64,000 nt of DNA from Agrypnia vestita (Eukaryota > Arthropoda > Insecta > Trichoptera > Phryganeidae). The stretch covers positions 41,366-105,365 of the forward strand of contig JADDOH010005157.1 of the NCBI GenBank assembly GCA_016648135.1, written 5' to 3'. The translations under genes were made by a program, and so were the position numbers. The notes under the pieces are model-generated. The model had not been told where the DNA came from. It did not search any database and saw only the letters and a list, made by a program, of their open reading frames with translations. Of this stretch, positions 32,592-44,701 are shown piece after piece (positions within the stretch are counted from its first letter, which is position 1; every line of letters starts with the position of its first letter).

Positions 32592-32821
32592 AAATGAATG
32601 ATTTATTTAATCATACCAAATCACAAACACTTGATGATTTGAAATTGAATATCGAACGCTGCATTTAAAACATTGGGCCTAATTTATTTGATAAAGACAT
32701 CGAAAATTGGATGCAACGTATTCACTCCTTTAAACGAAGTTAAGGATGCAATTCTAACGAAGTTTTATTTAAAATATAATGTTACCGATCGTGTTTCAAA
32801 ATAACAAAATTTGGTTGTATC

Positions 32822-33215
32822 CTAATATATTTTTATTTTAAATAAAATAATGAAAACTTTGTATTAACCGCACTTAAATTTGGTTTTAAAAATTCAACAT
32901 CTTTCGGGAGCGATGCTCCCTTCTTCAAGACAATGAATGTACTGAATTTAATGATCATATATAGACGGATTTAGTTATGGTGGGAGAGGATTGGAGGGCG
33001 TAGGTTCAAAGTTTTACTGATATTTATAATATTTAATTTTCTATTTATACTTTTCCTAATTTATAATATTTTAGATCATCCTTATGAAAATCCTTGTATT
33101 GCTATGTAAAATTTTTTAAACCGGTATTTATATTAAAAGTGTGATTACATTCTGTTAGGTGGTTTGCAAATTCAGAATAATTCTTAATGCTAAGACATGC
33201 TCGTTGAATCTAATT
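32822..33215 (-). repeat. Hammerhead-bearing repeat, copy 1
   Basis: Matches 59085-59480: AATTCAACATSTTTCGGGAG, GGTGGGAG..GGTTGGAGGG, TTTATAATATTTTTAGATYA and AAACCGGTATTTATAT are in the same order. In the 59-kb copy the outer sequence recurs inverted at the far end, so the family appears to have inverted terminal repeats. Confidence 0.65.
32893..32932 (-). ncRNA. Degenerate hammerhead-like motif
   Basis: Minus strand: UUGAAGA (32928-32922) in place of CUGANGA, extra A, strong stem GGGAGC/GCUCCC, GAAAG (32905-32901), GAUGUU, then GAAUU. Two core positions differ from consensus, so it is probably inactive. Confidence 0.4.
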
Positions 33216-33219
33216 TCAA

Positions 33220-34030
33220 AAATTCTTGATGTAAAATAGTTACAATTTTTTTATTTTATTTAAATTTATAAAAAGACCGTTCTTATTGAAAATCACTTTA
33301 CTCTTATCGAAATACACTTGCAAGACAAACGAAATCACTACAAAATAAAAAATGTTTGACAAACGAAAAATCCAACGTTTGTCGAAAGAGTTATTTATTT
33401 CATATTCCGTGCATCCCACACTCGTGAAAATTATTTTTCGCTCTGTGTAAGTCTTTCAAAAAAAGCTTTGCAAAAGTGGAAGGAGCATTAATGTGAGAAA
33501 GTTTGGTCTATTCAAAAAACACACACAGACCGAGAACAAAGTTCGCTCGGAGCTTTACACCTGCTGATTTGCAAGAGGAAAGGCGTGAATAGGAAGAGCC
33601 TGGGATAGATGATGAAAACTTTTTCTTCGCTAGATAACGCCCGCAAAACAAAAATAATAAATAACAAGCGACCGTTCGTTTTACAACAGTTATAAATGCA
33701 AGCGTTTTGAACTTTCTGTTTCTTCTTCTTTTATGAATGTTTCCTGTCTTCATTCGTAAAGATTTGTTGATTTCCATAGAGTTAATTCCGGTGATTTATG
33801 AGCGTAACGCTTCCCACTAGAATCAAGCCATTCAGCGTTAAAAGTAACAGTGATGCGAAAGATTTTAATTGCTTGTTAGTGAAGAATTAAAAAAATACAT
33901 TGTAAAATTTAAAAGTACACTTTGAATTTTTTTCCAATCAGCCGATTCAGAACAGATTGAATAAGTAAAACTTTTTAATTTTGCATACCTTTTGCAAAAA
34001 TTTTCTATCCATATATCATGTATGTGGAAA
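33220..34030. other. Non-coding stretch with a GC-richer part
   Basis: Contains a GACAAACG/CGTTTGTC hairpin (33356-33381) and a more complex region at 33400-33860 (CGGAGCTTTACACCTGCTG, CGCTTCCCACTAGAATC). No gene or repeat recognised. Confidence 0.3.
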
Positions 34031-34270
34031 TTATCATCATCATCATCATCATTCTTGGCACTACAACCCTTGGTGGGTCTTGGCCTCCTCAATAATCTTC
34101 CTCCACTCATCTCGGTCTAGTGCCAGCTCTCTCCAGTTTCGAAGCTTTAAGGCAGATATATCTTTGAGGACGTTGTCACTTCATCTTAATTTTGGCCTTC
34201 CTAAGCTCCTTCGCCCTATTGGCCTTGAGTTCAGCAGGGACTTTGGTGCTTGATGCTCGGACATGTGAAA
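34031..34270 (-). pseudogene. RTE-like LINE C-terminal end with (GAT)n tail
   Basis: Minus strand from 34270: HMSEHQAPKSLLNSRPIGRR, SLGRPKLR, stop in place of Trp, SDNVLKDISALKLRNWRELA, LDRDEWRKIIEEAKTHQGL and the natural stop at 34063-34061. The pattern GRPKLRW.D.V..D...L....W...A.DR..WR is a standard LINE ending. The short 3' UTR ends in (GAT)n at 34034-34050. The plus-strand frames here are shadows. A related fragment is at 54913-55015. Confidence 0.85.
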
Positions 34271-35025
34271 ATTAACACTTTTAATTTAATTTTAAAATGT
34301 TAATATTTGTCTAGTATTAAATTAGTAATTTTGCCGATATGAATAAATATTACATAATTACAAAGAAATTTCATTCTTATTTTTCGATTGTGGGTGGGGA
34401 CTCATCTGAGCAGTAAACTTTTTAAAAAAAGTGCACAATTTTTTGCAATCATCAATTATTATATTGTATAAGTGAGTGCATATCGAATGCGGAAGTAATT
34501 ATATTATGTTATATAAGTCACAATATTCTTACTCGATTTTAATATTTCATCCCGTAGGTCGGTTATTTATAAAATGTTGGTCAATTCTCGGTCGTAATAT
34601 TTTTACATGGCATCTTGCTACCTGTATGTGCAGTTTGTATGCAAGAATACATGGTAGTAGACATATGTTATACTTAATTAATAGTTCATAATAAATATAT
34701 GGTTAGACTGCATTAATAGTTCTCAATAAATAATACATGTAAAACAAAATCTGGATCTCATATTTATTACTGTTCCATTACAAGGAAAGTTGGCTACAAA
34801 TATTCGTTTGACAAGTTTTCAGCACATTTTACAAGTTTACACATTTTACAAGTTTGACAAGTTTACAGCATAAATGAAGATATCGTAATAGGCCGTCCAA
34901 ACATGTATATAACTCATTTTTAGCATTTTGTGGGTTGGACACTTTCAGCAGAACTAGGTCCGATTATTAACACAGCTAGCGGCGATAAATAATACTTTGG
35001 CTACTATGGTGCCAATAGTGCAACG

Positions 35026-35313
35026 TTGAGGGTAGCGCCCAACAACAAACTGCAACTCCTCAAAATTTATAAGTTAGTTTGCTTCTCCACAGAAGCAGAA
35101 GTTATGGACGCTAATTCCGAACAGAGCTTTACAATGCGTCAACAGAACAATAACTTTGACCGCTGCCAAGGAAAACCAAGTTGCTTACCTAATGCAGTTC
35201 CGGAGTTGGACTCGATAGTGTGCACCGCCCCGATATTGGCTAAATATGACGTCACGTCAGCCTTCTACTCGAACACTCCAGATCTGAAACAAGAACTCGC
35301 TCCGAATAATTAA
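35026..35313 (+). CDS. Unrecognised open frame, doubtful
   Basis: A 95-codon frame (first ATG at 35104) has fairly even composition and moderate GC for this window, which is why it is listed. It contains no motif I recognise. The region (GACGTCACGTCAG, CTCCGAATAATTAAC) could equally be part of a decayed retroelement. Without homology it should not be treated as a gene. Confidence 0.12.
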   Translation: MRVAPNNKLQLLKIYKLVCFSTEAEVMDANSEQSFTMRQQNNNFDRCQGKPSCLPNAVPELDSIVCTAPILAKYDVTSAFYSNTPDLKQELAPNN

Positions 35314-35352
35314 CAAAGTTAGAAGTATTTGTTTTGACAAGTTACTCTATGG

Positions 35353-35824
35353 CAGGGGCGTGCAGTGATAATATTGAAGCACGACATTTACGTGAGCATA
35401 TGTTTTGAAAAAAAAAATAATTAAAATATGTACGTGGGATATGGTATCAAAGCAGCATCGTCAAAAAAAAATTGATGCATGCATCGGGGTAACCAATTTA
35501 TAATAAACTGAATTCGAGATTTTATAGGAAACATTGCATATAAATTTATAAGAAACTTGTCTGTGGAAGGGATAGTTACATAAAATCTAAAATAGGACTG
35601 CATTCAAAATATTTTTTAATTTTTTGGATATTGTTGCCTTTACTTTTATACCCCACATATGTCGTAATATTCTATCACAATTATTGTAATAAATTAATTA
35701 TGTTTTTCTAATATCATAATATTCTGTCACATAAATATTTTATTTCGATGTTTTTTTCTAAAATATATATCTTCTGTGTAATAATCATGCTTCAATGTAG
35801 GTACCTACTTATTGCACTCACCTG
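35353..35824. mobile_element. hAT-type MITE, diverged relative of 17008-17237
   Basis: Left end CAGGGGCGTGCAGTGATAAT and right end ...GTTTATTGCACTCACCTG-like bases are inverted repeats with an inserted GTAGGTACCTAC in the right one. AGCATATGTTTTGAAA matches the 17-kb MITE interior. Flanks CTCTATGG (35345-35352) and CTGTATTG (35825-35832) agree at 6 of 8 positions, a decayed 8-bp duplication. Confidence 0.65.
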
Positions 35825-36079
35825 CTGTATTGTAAGTCAATTAAATAACACCCAAATGCCATATCGACCAAATACTACGTTTTAAGAAATATAACATCTA
35901 TTTTCTCACGCTAATTCATCCATTAAAACGCCCCTTAAAATCACTCGAGTCGACGTAACCTAATTCAGTATTAGAAGCCAGAAGTAGAACGACGGATATA
36001 TATGACATAAAATTTATATCCAGACTTGAAAAGATAGAAAAAATAATCCAAAACATCCAAATTCAGGATTGTAAGGTGC

Positions 36080-36515
36080 TGAGAGCACTCAATATTTATT
36101 TATGGAATGGAATCGATATTAAAAGCAAAAGAGAGACGGCGGATCAAGCCTCCGAGATATAATGTTGGAGACGCATGTTGCGTAGACCTTGGATAACGAG
36201 ATGCACAAATGTCTCGATATGCCAAGAACTCAACCACTTACTTGCCTGAAACAAATCCTTTGATTTTAGGACATTTTGCCAAAAAAGAAGTTAGCCTGGA
36301 GAAGCTTATTGTGGTGGGTTACGTCAAGGATCGAAGAGGAAAATGAAGATCCCCCACAGATCAAGAGGAAGAATCTACAGGAATGCTTCTCTGGTGACGG
36401 CGCTAAGATCTGCAGGATGCCGGAAAAGATGGAGGAGAACAGTCAAGAGGGTGGGAGGTCATGAAGATCACGATCCTCATTTATGAAGGACCGACTTGGG
36501 GGAAGAGATAACAAA
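36080..36515 (+). pseudogene. LINE ORF2 C-terminal fragment, heavily decayed
   Basis: Plus-strand frames read ADQASEI, stop, CWRRMLRRPWITRCTNVSIC, QELN, then ILGHFAKKEVSLEKLIVVGY and VKDRRGK, stop, RSPTDQEEESTG. This follows the LINE order CWRRMLRIPWT..RTN.SIL.ELN ... FGHI.R...LEKLI..GKV.G.R.RGRSPTRW. Stops and at least one frameshift. The 62-codon frame at 36276 is off-frame. Confidence 0.7.
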
Positions 36516-37104
36516 ACCCTGTCATCGACACGGTATTGCCAACGTACAGAGACATCCTGATTTCGTCATGTGGTTGCAAGTCAACAGAGGACGTAATGCT
36601 TTTTCGATAGATAGACTAGGGTTTATGTTAGACTATTTTATCCTTCCAATTCACGTAATAATTTTAAAATTTATGATTATTACAATGAGCTGTGATGCAC
36701 ATACTGTAGTAGACCAGGCGGTCGAGCCGCAAGTAGAGTAGGTACTAAGAGTATCGTAGACTGAATTGGAAAAAAGGAATTGGAAAAAATTGGATAGAAA
36801 GATTTTTTATCTGCATATTTTTCTAATGGATTAATATAATTCATTTTATATATCATAGAACTTTGTTCTATAATTGCATTAAATTTCAATAATATTTCAA
36901 AACCATAAAATATAATGTTTTCTTAAAATATTAACTAAAATTGTTTCATATCATGCATCCATTTATTTCTCGGTTATTATTATTATTTCGACTGTATATT
37001 TCTTATTTTATAACGTAAACGACACGCGTCTCTAAAAAATAGACTTTTCTTGTATAGAGAGGGAGAACATCACTTTTAAGTAAAATATAAAGTAATTTGC
37101 TCTT
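36516..37104. other. Non-coding stretch, nothing recognised
   Basis: AT-rich beyond about 36740. The short frames on both strands lack motifs. Confidence 0.35.
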
Positions 37105-37290
37105 TTTTTAATAAAATGGAGATGCGAACACGGAATACGTGTCACATTACTATTCTTACTATTTTCAAACCAAGCTAAACGTTTGTGCTATGAAAATAGG
37201 ACTAACTTCTGGTATAGAGTGAGGTTCGAACCCGCGACCTTTGGATCATGAAACGACAGTCTTAACCACAAGACCGACAAGCTACTTATA
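37105..37290 (-). mobile_element. tRNA-derived SINE, copy 2
   Basis: Minus strand: AAGTAGCTTGTCGGTCTTGT, a B box GGGTTCGAACCTC (37238-37226), the body hairpin segment, and GACACGTATTCCGTGTTCGC near the 3' end. A T-rich plus-strand run at about 37101 is its A tail. Confidence 0.8.
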
Positions 37291-37984
37291 CTTTGAAAGC
37301 TCTATTTCAAGAAAAGTTAGAAAGCAAAATAATTGAAAAAAAATGCGTTTAAAATTAAACACGTTTTCTTTCAAAAATGTCATAATAGAAAATATTATTT
37401 TGAGAGCCACTATGTAGAGATCACGGTATACGAGATATCAATAAAATCAGACGTGTGGGGCGGATTTTAGTAATTTGTGGTGTGTGTTAAACATAACCAA
37501 GAATAAATAATCCAATAAAATTACTAGAGAGTTTTACGTGGTGATGTGAATTTATAGCTTATTAAAGCAAGCCACCCTTGAGGTTAGAGAAAACACCCTA
37601 AGATTTGATTTTATTGATCCACGCATATACAGCGATCATTCTCAGCACTGTGGCTATTAAAAAAATCTCTTGCTTAGTTATTTTTTTATAAAAGCGTATT
37701 TATTTAAAAATATAATATTATGTTCTACTTCATAGACTTCGCCACATGAAATCTTGTAATAAATTAGAGTTTCGTAGGCGACATGTTTCTTTTCCGAATG
37801 CTTTTTACTTCAAAACTCAAACGTCGCTTTTAAAATATAATCTGACTGATGTTATCGGCATATACATTGTCCGATAAAATAACGCGTATAGATTTTTTTT
37901 AAATTAATTAAGTGATACTTACTAAATTACGAAACGAAAGTAAAAAGTAATGAGTAGGTATTAAAATGTTTAAAAAAACTAACC

Positions 37985-38285
37985 CATAAAAAACAAGCTT
38001 TTATTATACTCCCTTTCTCATTGAAACAGGTTTTACGCCTAGTCCACGCGTCGGGATCGAAAATTAAACAAAATATAAATCGTGAAAATTTCGAAAAATC
38101 CAAAATTATACTATAATTATTAATTTTTTTTAACGAAAATTTGTTAGATCATTTTTATCGTCGCCACGAGTGTGCCTGCAAAATTTCAGCTCAATTGGAT
38201 CACGGGAAAAGGGTTAAAAATCGATCCAAATTTTTTCGTCAGACAAGCAGACGCTACGAGTTAAAAGAAAGGGAGTTAAAAAGTT
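37985..38285 (+). repeat. Family C dispersed repeat, copy 1
   Basis: Starts TAACCCATAAAAAACAAGC, TTTTATTATACTCCCTTTCT; then ACGCGTCGGGATCG, CAGCTCAATTGGATCACGGG, CAGACAAGCAGACGCTACGA and ends AAAGAAAGGGAGTTAA. The ends contain short inverted ACTCCCTTTCT/AGAAAGGGAGT. Copies also at 56390-56790 (plus) and 61960-62505 (minus). Non-coding. Confidence 0.65.
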
Positions 38286-39249
38286 TATGAATATCATATT
38301 TATTACTCTGTTTTTTAGCACATTAGATTATTCGTTCTGTATAGTTAGATTTTAAGCTTGCAGTATATAAGATTATTATTTTTTTTATAAATTTGACCAT
38401 GTTATCAAAAAAAAAAATTGAAATAATTTAAAAACATTTAATTCAATAAGATTTAAATAAATCAATAAAGCAATACAATTATTATTTGTTGCATTATGCC
38501 CATACACAACATCAATTTATTTTTCTAATACGAATAAAACTGGATATCCAACGAAAACGCGGCCAATGCTTTGTGTCTTTTCCCCATTACGAGATCTATA
38601 AAAGAGATTTAGTAAAAAGCAGCACCTTGGACTGCAGCATCCATTTTGAGGGTCTAAACTACTTATTGCCCGGCTGAGCACTTCCTCGCAACCTTACCTC
38701 CTTGCGTCCACGAGATAGAGGGACGACGTAAAAAGGTCAGCCTCTCAAAGGAACAACCTTAAAGGCACCCTAAGTGCCAGCGTCATTTCTACGACGTTTC
38801 CGCAATGCATTAAAATAGTTTTTTTTTTTAACAAAGCATATGTTTTTCAGGGGCTGCCGCAATAAAACTTGTGACAAAAATTTCGTGACGTTATTTTCAC
38901 TTTTGTCAGGTATTTTATTTTAAAATAATTTTGGAGCAATTTATAAGTACCAGGAAGGTATAAGCGCTGTTAGATATCGATGTACCCTGTAATTTATATT
39001 TTTTACATACATTTATTATCATGCATTCTAAACGTTTTGACATTTTCTTCAGTATGAGATATTTATTCATTATTCATTACTTATTATAAATTTATCGTAA
39101 AAAGTGTATTGTGTAATTATATGATATTCAAAATGTTTACAATTTTTTTATACTTTTTGTACTATTATATCACTCTAGGACCATCTATTAGGGGCATTAA
39201 TGACCTGTTGATGATCTGTTTGTTGAAAAATAAAATGTAAGTAAAAATT
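38286..39249. other. Non-coding stretch with one denser patch
   Basis: Bases 38500-38810 are less AT-rich (AGCACTTCCTCGCAACC, CACGAGATAGAGGGACGACG) and look like part of an unidentified element. No domain recognised. Confidence 0.3.
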
Positions 39250-40310
39250 GTTAGTCAATTATGGGTGCAATTGGTAAAGATTACATTGTGTAAAGTGATC
39301 ACTTAAGGGGGAATACCTACCTAAAAAGCGCGAAAAAAGGCAAATTTTGTGAATTTTTAAAGAAAATCTATAGAAATTTTGACATTAGCATCATTTATAC
39401 ATGAAAGTACATACTTTTAAAAAAACGTAAAAAATATTAAAAAATACTTAACATTGGCGGAAAATTCTTGGGTTCTGTCGACTGCCGAAAAAAAGGTCCT
39501 CCGCTCCCATTTCATCTGTAATCATCAGAATAAAAAAAATATAAAAAATATCAAAACTGACACTATAATTCAGTCTTTCACGTAGGGGTTTTTCAAAATA
39601 CAGATTTTTGACAAAATGGTGGGCGTTTGAATTTAAAATAGCGTTTTTAGGGAAAAAATCGGGTTTATTATGCTGATTAAAAAAAAACTAAGTCATTTTA
39701 AAAAAAATTTACGACAAAGACTAAATAATTATTTATAAAATAACCACCAGAAATTTCAAGTTGATCGGTTCAGTGATTGCCGAGATATTTTGGTCACCAA
39801 TTTTCAAAACATGGTTTCGAGTAAAACGCGTTTGAAAATTGAACAATGAATAAAACGCGAAATTTTTCAACTTGCATAAAATTGTCGATTCCAGGTCCTT
39901 GCTTAAAATTCCTATATCATTGAGCACTAGTCATAAACATAATAGAAACAGGTTTAACGTTTCTTTTATGAAAGAGACCAACTGGCAGCTACCTGCGTGT
40001 AGAGCGGCGCCGTGTGGCGCGGGGAATAATTAAAAAAGCAATTCCACTATTATCAGCTATAACTTTGTTATTTTTATTAATATTTGCTTGAAATTTTCAC
40101 CAGATATTCTTAAGACCTCAAGCTTTAAGAAAATGCAAGGATTTAAAAATAGTTTTATTCAAAATGTTTAGGTAGGTATTCCGCCATTCGTACACACTAC
40201 AGTAGTAGGTCGTTAGCCCTACACACACCCAAAAAAAGACTTCCGTACGTACTTTTCCGTAATAATAGTTTTATCTCTATGAGACATCCATAATATATCT
40301 TGATTGATAA
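39250..40310 (-). repeat. Family A copy split by an inserted TIR element
   Basis: Left part 39250-39306 ends ...TGTGTAAAGTGATCACTTAA. The right part 40186-40310 has GGTCGTTAGCCCTACACACA, AAGACTTCCGTACG, TCTCTATGAGACATCC. The two halves are contiguous in other copies, so the block between them is an insertion. Confidence 0.6.
39307..40185. mobile_element. 879-bp non-coding TIR element
   Basis: 19-bp terminal inverted repeats GGGGGAATACCTACCTAAA (39307-39325) and TTTAGGTAGGTATTCCGCC (40167-40185) differ at one position. The interior has long A/T runs, GTTGATCGGTTCAGTGATTG and CTGCGTGTAGAGCGGCGCCG, with no long frame. TTAA precedes the left end but is not repeated on the right, so the superfamily is unresolved. 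Confidence 0.7.
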
Positions 40311-40479
40311 ATTAGCTTTGCCGTAACAACTTTTCCGGACCCTAGTTTATCGAAGTTGCCATGATTTCGAATCGGAGTGCCTGCGATTTTTTCAAAAATG
40401 TTAAAATTTTCAAAAGGAATAAGGAATTCACCTTTTCTTATAAGTAGTCGGAAGGAGCGGATAAAAATTCTTTTGTGAT

Positions 40480-40795
40480 GCATTTGTTACGGTACGAAAT
40501 TTACGACTCAACTTGGTCTTTCTATCCTTGCGCGAGTATTTTACAAAAATGCATTCAGAATTCATATTCGAGGCGTGCGGGCGGTCGTTATGGAGAATTT
40601 TAAATTATATTTGGTAGACGGAAGGAGGAAATGCAATAAGTTTCTTGTACGGGCAATGCGTTTTCTCGTCCAATTTAACGGCTCTCCCGCCCAGCGTACT
40701 TCCCACGGAGCCACTTAACTTTCTTGGACTTATTTCCCTCCTGCTGCGGAAACTAATCCCCTGGCATCTGATGCCATTCTACGGCTTTTTTGAAA
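40480..40795. other. GC-richer high-complexity island
   Basis: Includes GCGTGCGGGCGGTCG and CTCTCCCGCCCAGCGTACTT. No repeat match or frame. Possible conserved non-coding element. Confidence 0.25.
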
Positions 40796-40834
40796 AATAA
40801 TTATTATGTATAAAAATCAAAATCTACGTTATTT

Positions 40835-41319
40835 TATTTATTTATTTATCAACGCTCTTGTGGGCTTTTACAGATTATATAACGTTACAAGAATTTTTTC
40901 ATAATACCGACGAACATAAAACACGATATACAAAATAAAATAAAAAAATTAACACAAATAAAACATATTCAAGTGAAATGAAAAATTATTAAAATTCTTT
41001 AAATAAATATCTATTATATAAACAATGATTAGTATAAAAGCAAACAGTTATAATTAAATAACTTTGAAAAAAATAAAGATAACTAAAATAAAATACAAGG
41101 TAAATAAGAAGATAAAATTAACTAAAAAAAATTAAATATATTTCAAAAAGAAATGAACAATCACTAAAACACTTTAAAATAAATAAATATATATAAACAA
41201 TGATTAACATAGAAGTAAACAGTAATAATTAAAACCTTTGACAAAATGTAACAGATAAAATAATTTTTATAAACATAATTTTATGTGTCTAAAATATTAA
41301 AAAAAATAAAAGTTAAAAG
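40835..41319 (-). mobile_element. LINE 3' region with (TAAA)n tail and duplicated UTR
   Basis: On the plus strand TTTATTTATTTATTTATCAA at about 40836-40855 is followed by CGCTCTTGTGGGCTTTTACA, a typical reversed LINE end. The A-rich UTR contains a duplication of about 175 bp (TATAAACAATGATTARYATA at about 41018 and 41193). Confidence 0.45.
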
Positions 41320-42565
41320 CTTCATTATGAAATTAGGCCTCTTCCATACCCTACCATCCTTCCTTGTTGTTTGCTAATTGTAGCCATTTCTTTTCCCCCA
41401 CAGTGGCTACATCGTCGACGCTTCTCTTTTGAGGTCTTCCGATGCCTCTTTTATTCTCCCAAGATCTCCATTTCAGAACCGTACCAGGCATACGTCAAGA
41501 GTAGAATAGGATACTTGATACCCTTCTGGGGCACCGGAAACAAAACTAACCTAAACAGACTCCAACGACAGCAAAACAAAATACTAAAAATGGTCTATGA
41601 TCTGAAATACCGGACACCAACTGAAACTGTATACCATATAACACAACAACTAAACAACGAAAGCATTACAAAAATCGAAACACTTAAAATCATTCACAGA
41701 CTAGCAATTGGCGAAATACAAGACGAAGACATAAAATTACACAAAATACACGAAAAACACCACCACAACATTAGAATGGCTCTAAACTATCACATAACAC
41801 ACGCCAAAACAAAAACAGGACAATCGCGACTAATTTGCAACGGATTACAACTATTCAACAACCTGCCACAACAGACCAAACAACTGACCACTGACAAATT
41901 CAAAACAGATGTGAGAAAAATGTTAAAACTCGGCCAACTATAAAAAAAATGAAGTTGTATCTAAACTATATTATTATTATATTCCTATATTGAATCATGT
42001 AAAAATGTTATCCAATAAACCTTTTAGGTTTCTATTATATTTTAAATAAAAAAAATAAAATAAAAATCCTTGGGAGACCATCTTGTAGCATTCTGTCTTG
42101 CAACATGTCCTGCCCATAGCCATTTTAGCTTCGTTACACGATCCATGATATCCACTACTCTAGTTCTGCGCCTAATTTCGTCATTTCTAATTCTATCTCT
42201 TAGGCTTACTCCATGCATGGATCTCTCCATGGATCGTTGCGTGCATTTGAGCTTTTCTACACTTTTCTTCGTAAGGGCCATAGTCTCCACTTCATCACTG
42301 GCAGTATGCATGATCCAAAGACTTTTCTTTTTAGGCTAATTGGGATCTCTTTGTTCTGCTGTTTGGTTCTTTTTGTCCATTTTTGTGTCCTAGGTATATA
42401 TACATATTCATCTTCTATTTCATTATTATTATTATTGATAGCGATGATTTTATTCTCTAGACTCAACATTTTTGTTATCTTTACATTCATTACAAATGGA
42501 CAATACACATTGATAAAATCATTGAATAAACGACCAAACTGTCGAGTCTGTTCAATAAAATACAC
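41320..42565 (-). pseudogene. RTE-like LINE ORF2 end, interrupted by another LINE
   Basis: Right part (42565-42068): ENKIIAINNNNNEIEDEYVY, then KEIPISLKRKVFGSCILPVM, then in another frame ALTKKSVEKLKCTQRSMERS, MHGVSLRDRIRNDEIRRRTR, VTKLKWLWAGHVARQNATRW, SPK. Left part (41473-41320): WRSWENKRGIGRPQKRSVDD, VATVGEKKWLQLANNKEGW, stop, GMEEA. Together they follow the RTE C-terminal order LKRKVFxxCxLPVM...AMLGVSLRDRIRN...LKWxWAGHxxR...RGRPxxRWxDD. The gap is exactly where the plus-strand LINE at 41474-42067 sits. RT catalytic motifs are not included. Confidence 0.85.
41474..42067 (+). mobile_element. 5'-truncated LINE nested in another LINE
   Basis: From 41489 the frame reads YQAYVKSRIGYLIPFWGTGN, KTNLNRLQRQQNKILKMVYD, ...TPTETVYHITQQLN, LKIIHRLAIGEI, ...LICNGLQLFNNLPQQTKQ, LTTDKFKTDVRKMLKLGQL and stop at 41943. 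This is the C-terminal part of a LINE ORF2 (SRIxYLIxxWG..., LQNKxLKxxY). It is followed by a short 3' UTR and an A-rich tail ending at 42067. The open frame's first 40 codons (before 41474) belong to the host LINE in a wrong frame. No premature stop is present, so this is among the youngest LINEs here. Confidence 0.85.
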
Positions 42566-43300
42566 AAATTCATACCGAAGAAGAAGAAGAACGTTTAAGA
42601 ACTATGTCAAGATATATATGATTTGTTTTATAATTTTGATGTTTTTGATCTGAGGCAATTATACCTTAAAATCGTACTTGTATTATACCTTAAAGTTTCA
42701 CAAGAACAAAATAGCGTATAATAGAACCCAACAAACACGTGTCATGAAGCAAGCAAGCAGAATTAATTTTAATGTATGAATTAATTTTCGTTTAAACCTC
42801 TTTTGGACGAATACATATTAATTTCTTGCCCCTTGTGTCTTTAATAAATTAACTTGGTAATAAAACTAAGGACCCTGTAATATGCCGTTATAAATATCAA
42901 ATAATACATTTATTTAAAAAATCAGGGAAAAAGTATGCTGAGGAAGTGGTCCACTCCTAATGCAATCTTTTATATATTTTTTAGCTTTTTTATTTTAATT
43001 CTTTTTATTATTTAATATTATTTAATTGAACCAAGAACATATTATTTTTAAATTGTTAATTATAACTGCCCTAGAACAGGTTTCACATAGTGGGGTGTTT
43101 AAAAGCTATGTGTAAAAAACTGCAATTATGACACATAAATAAATAAAATAAATATAAAACTAATTCAAACAATCTTAAAATGCAACCAAATAAAAAACTG
43201 AAAATGGTTAACACCGATATAAATAATTGACTGAAAAATACAGAAATTCAATGCCAACATTACAAAGACTGAAACTCAAACATATTGACTAAAAACACAC
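42566..43300. other. Non-coding stretch, nothing recognised
   Basis: AT-rich with a GAAGAAGAAGAA run at 42577-42590. The 146-codon plus-strand frame starting at 42213 is antisense shadow of the LINE for its first third and AT-rich filler after it. Confidence 0.35.
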
Positions 43301-43614
43301 ACACTTGAGAGGAGAATGATATACTGGCTGAAGAATCTTAGGCAATGATTTGGGAAGACGAAGAACATCTTAGCTAATGAGTCTGAGGCAATGGATCTGG
43401 AAGACGGACATTCTGGCTTAAAAATCTGAGGCAATGATTCGGGAAAACGAAGGATATTCTGACTAAAGAATCTGAGGCAATGGTTTAGGTCACAGCGTTT
43501 CCCGAAAAGTGGTCCGCAGAACCCTTGGGTTCCGTGGAAGGGTCATAAGGGTTCCACGTTCCATACGAGAGTTAAATGAAATGTTCGTAGGAAAGTGTCA
43601 CAACCGCGTGCACA

Positions 43615-44540
<926 letters not shown>

Positions 44541-44701
44541 AAATATGTAAAAAATTTCATTCTTCACATTAAAATTCATGGTTACATTGTATTTTTTTGC
44601 ACAATAAATGTATTACAATTTTTACAATAATTATTTTTCATTTATATTTGTTTTTTCTTTTCAAGGCAAACATTAAAATTTTCAAACTATAAGGTAATCT
44701 T

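Larger units (their letters stand above)
31561..32593 (-). mobile_element. 5'-truncated LINE, minus strand
   Basis: Its truncated start meets the transposase piece at 32594 and its A-rich end (plus strand TTATTTTTTTTATTAAATTT) lies near 31561. ATTTATTTA occurs at both borders (about 31554-31562 and 32600-32609) and may be the target duplication. It carries the ORF at 32202-32591, a frameshifted tail, and a long 3' UTR with an internal repeat. Confidence 0.65.
30738..32779 (+). pseudogene. Tc1/mariner-type (DD41D-like) transposase, split by two LINEs
   Basis: Three separated plus-strand pieces read as one decayed transposase catalytic region. Piece 1 (30738-31126): KFWYHSF, CEMNPREIQEQHVHSQKV, then after a frameshift VWCGFRHGGIIGPYFFQNDA, VKVNTGRYRTMLIEFF and MWCR.NGATCYFK, where Asn replaces the second catalytic Asp. 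A 35-bp tandem duplication follows (31029-31100). Piece 2 (31497-31560): YLTPLDYFLGFIGKFI, with the third Asp. Piece 3 (32594-32779): NDLFNHTKSQTLDDLKLNIE, NIGPNLFDKDIENWMQRIHS. The breaks coincide with LINE insertions at 31141-31482 and about 31561-32593. DD41D spacing is inferred from the family and cannot be counted here. Confidence 0.75.

Noticed and set aside
35026..35313. 95-codon frame as a host gene
   Set aside because: No motif, no clear start context, no neighbouring exon signals. Kept only as a doubtful entry.
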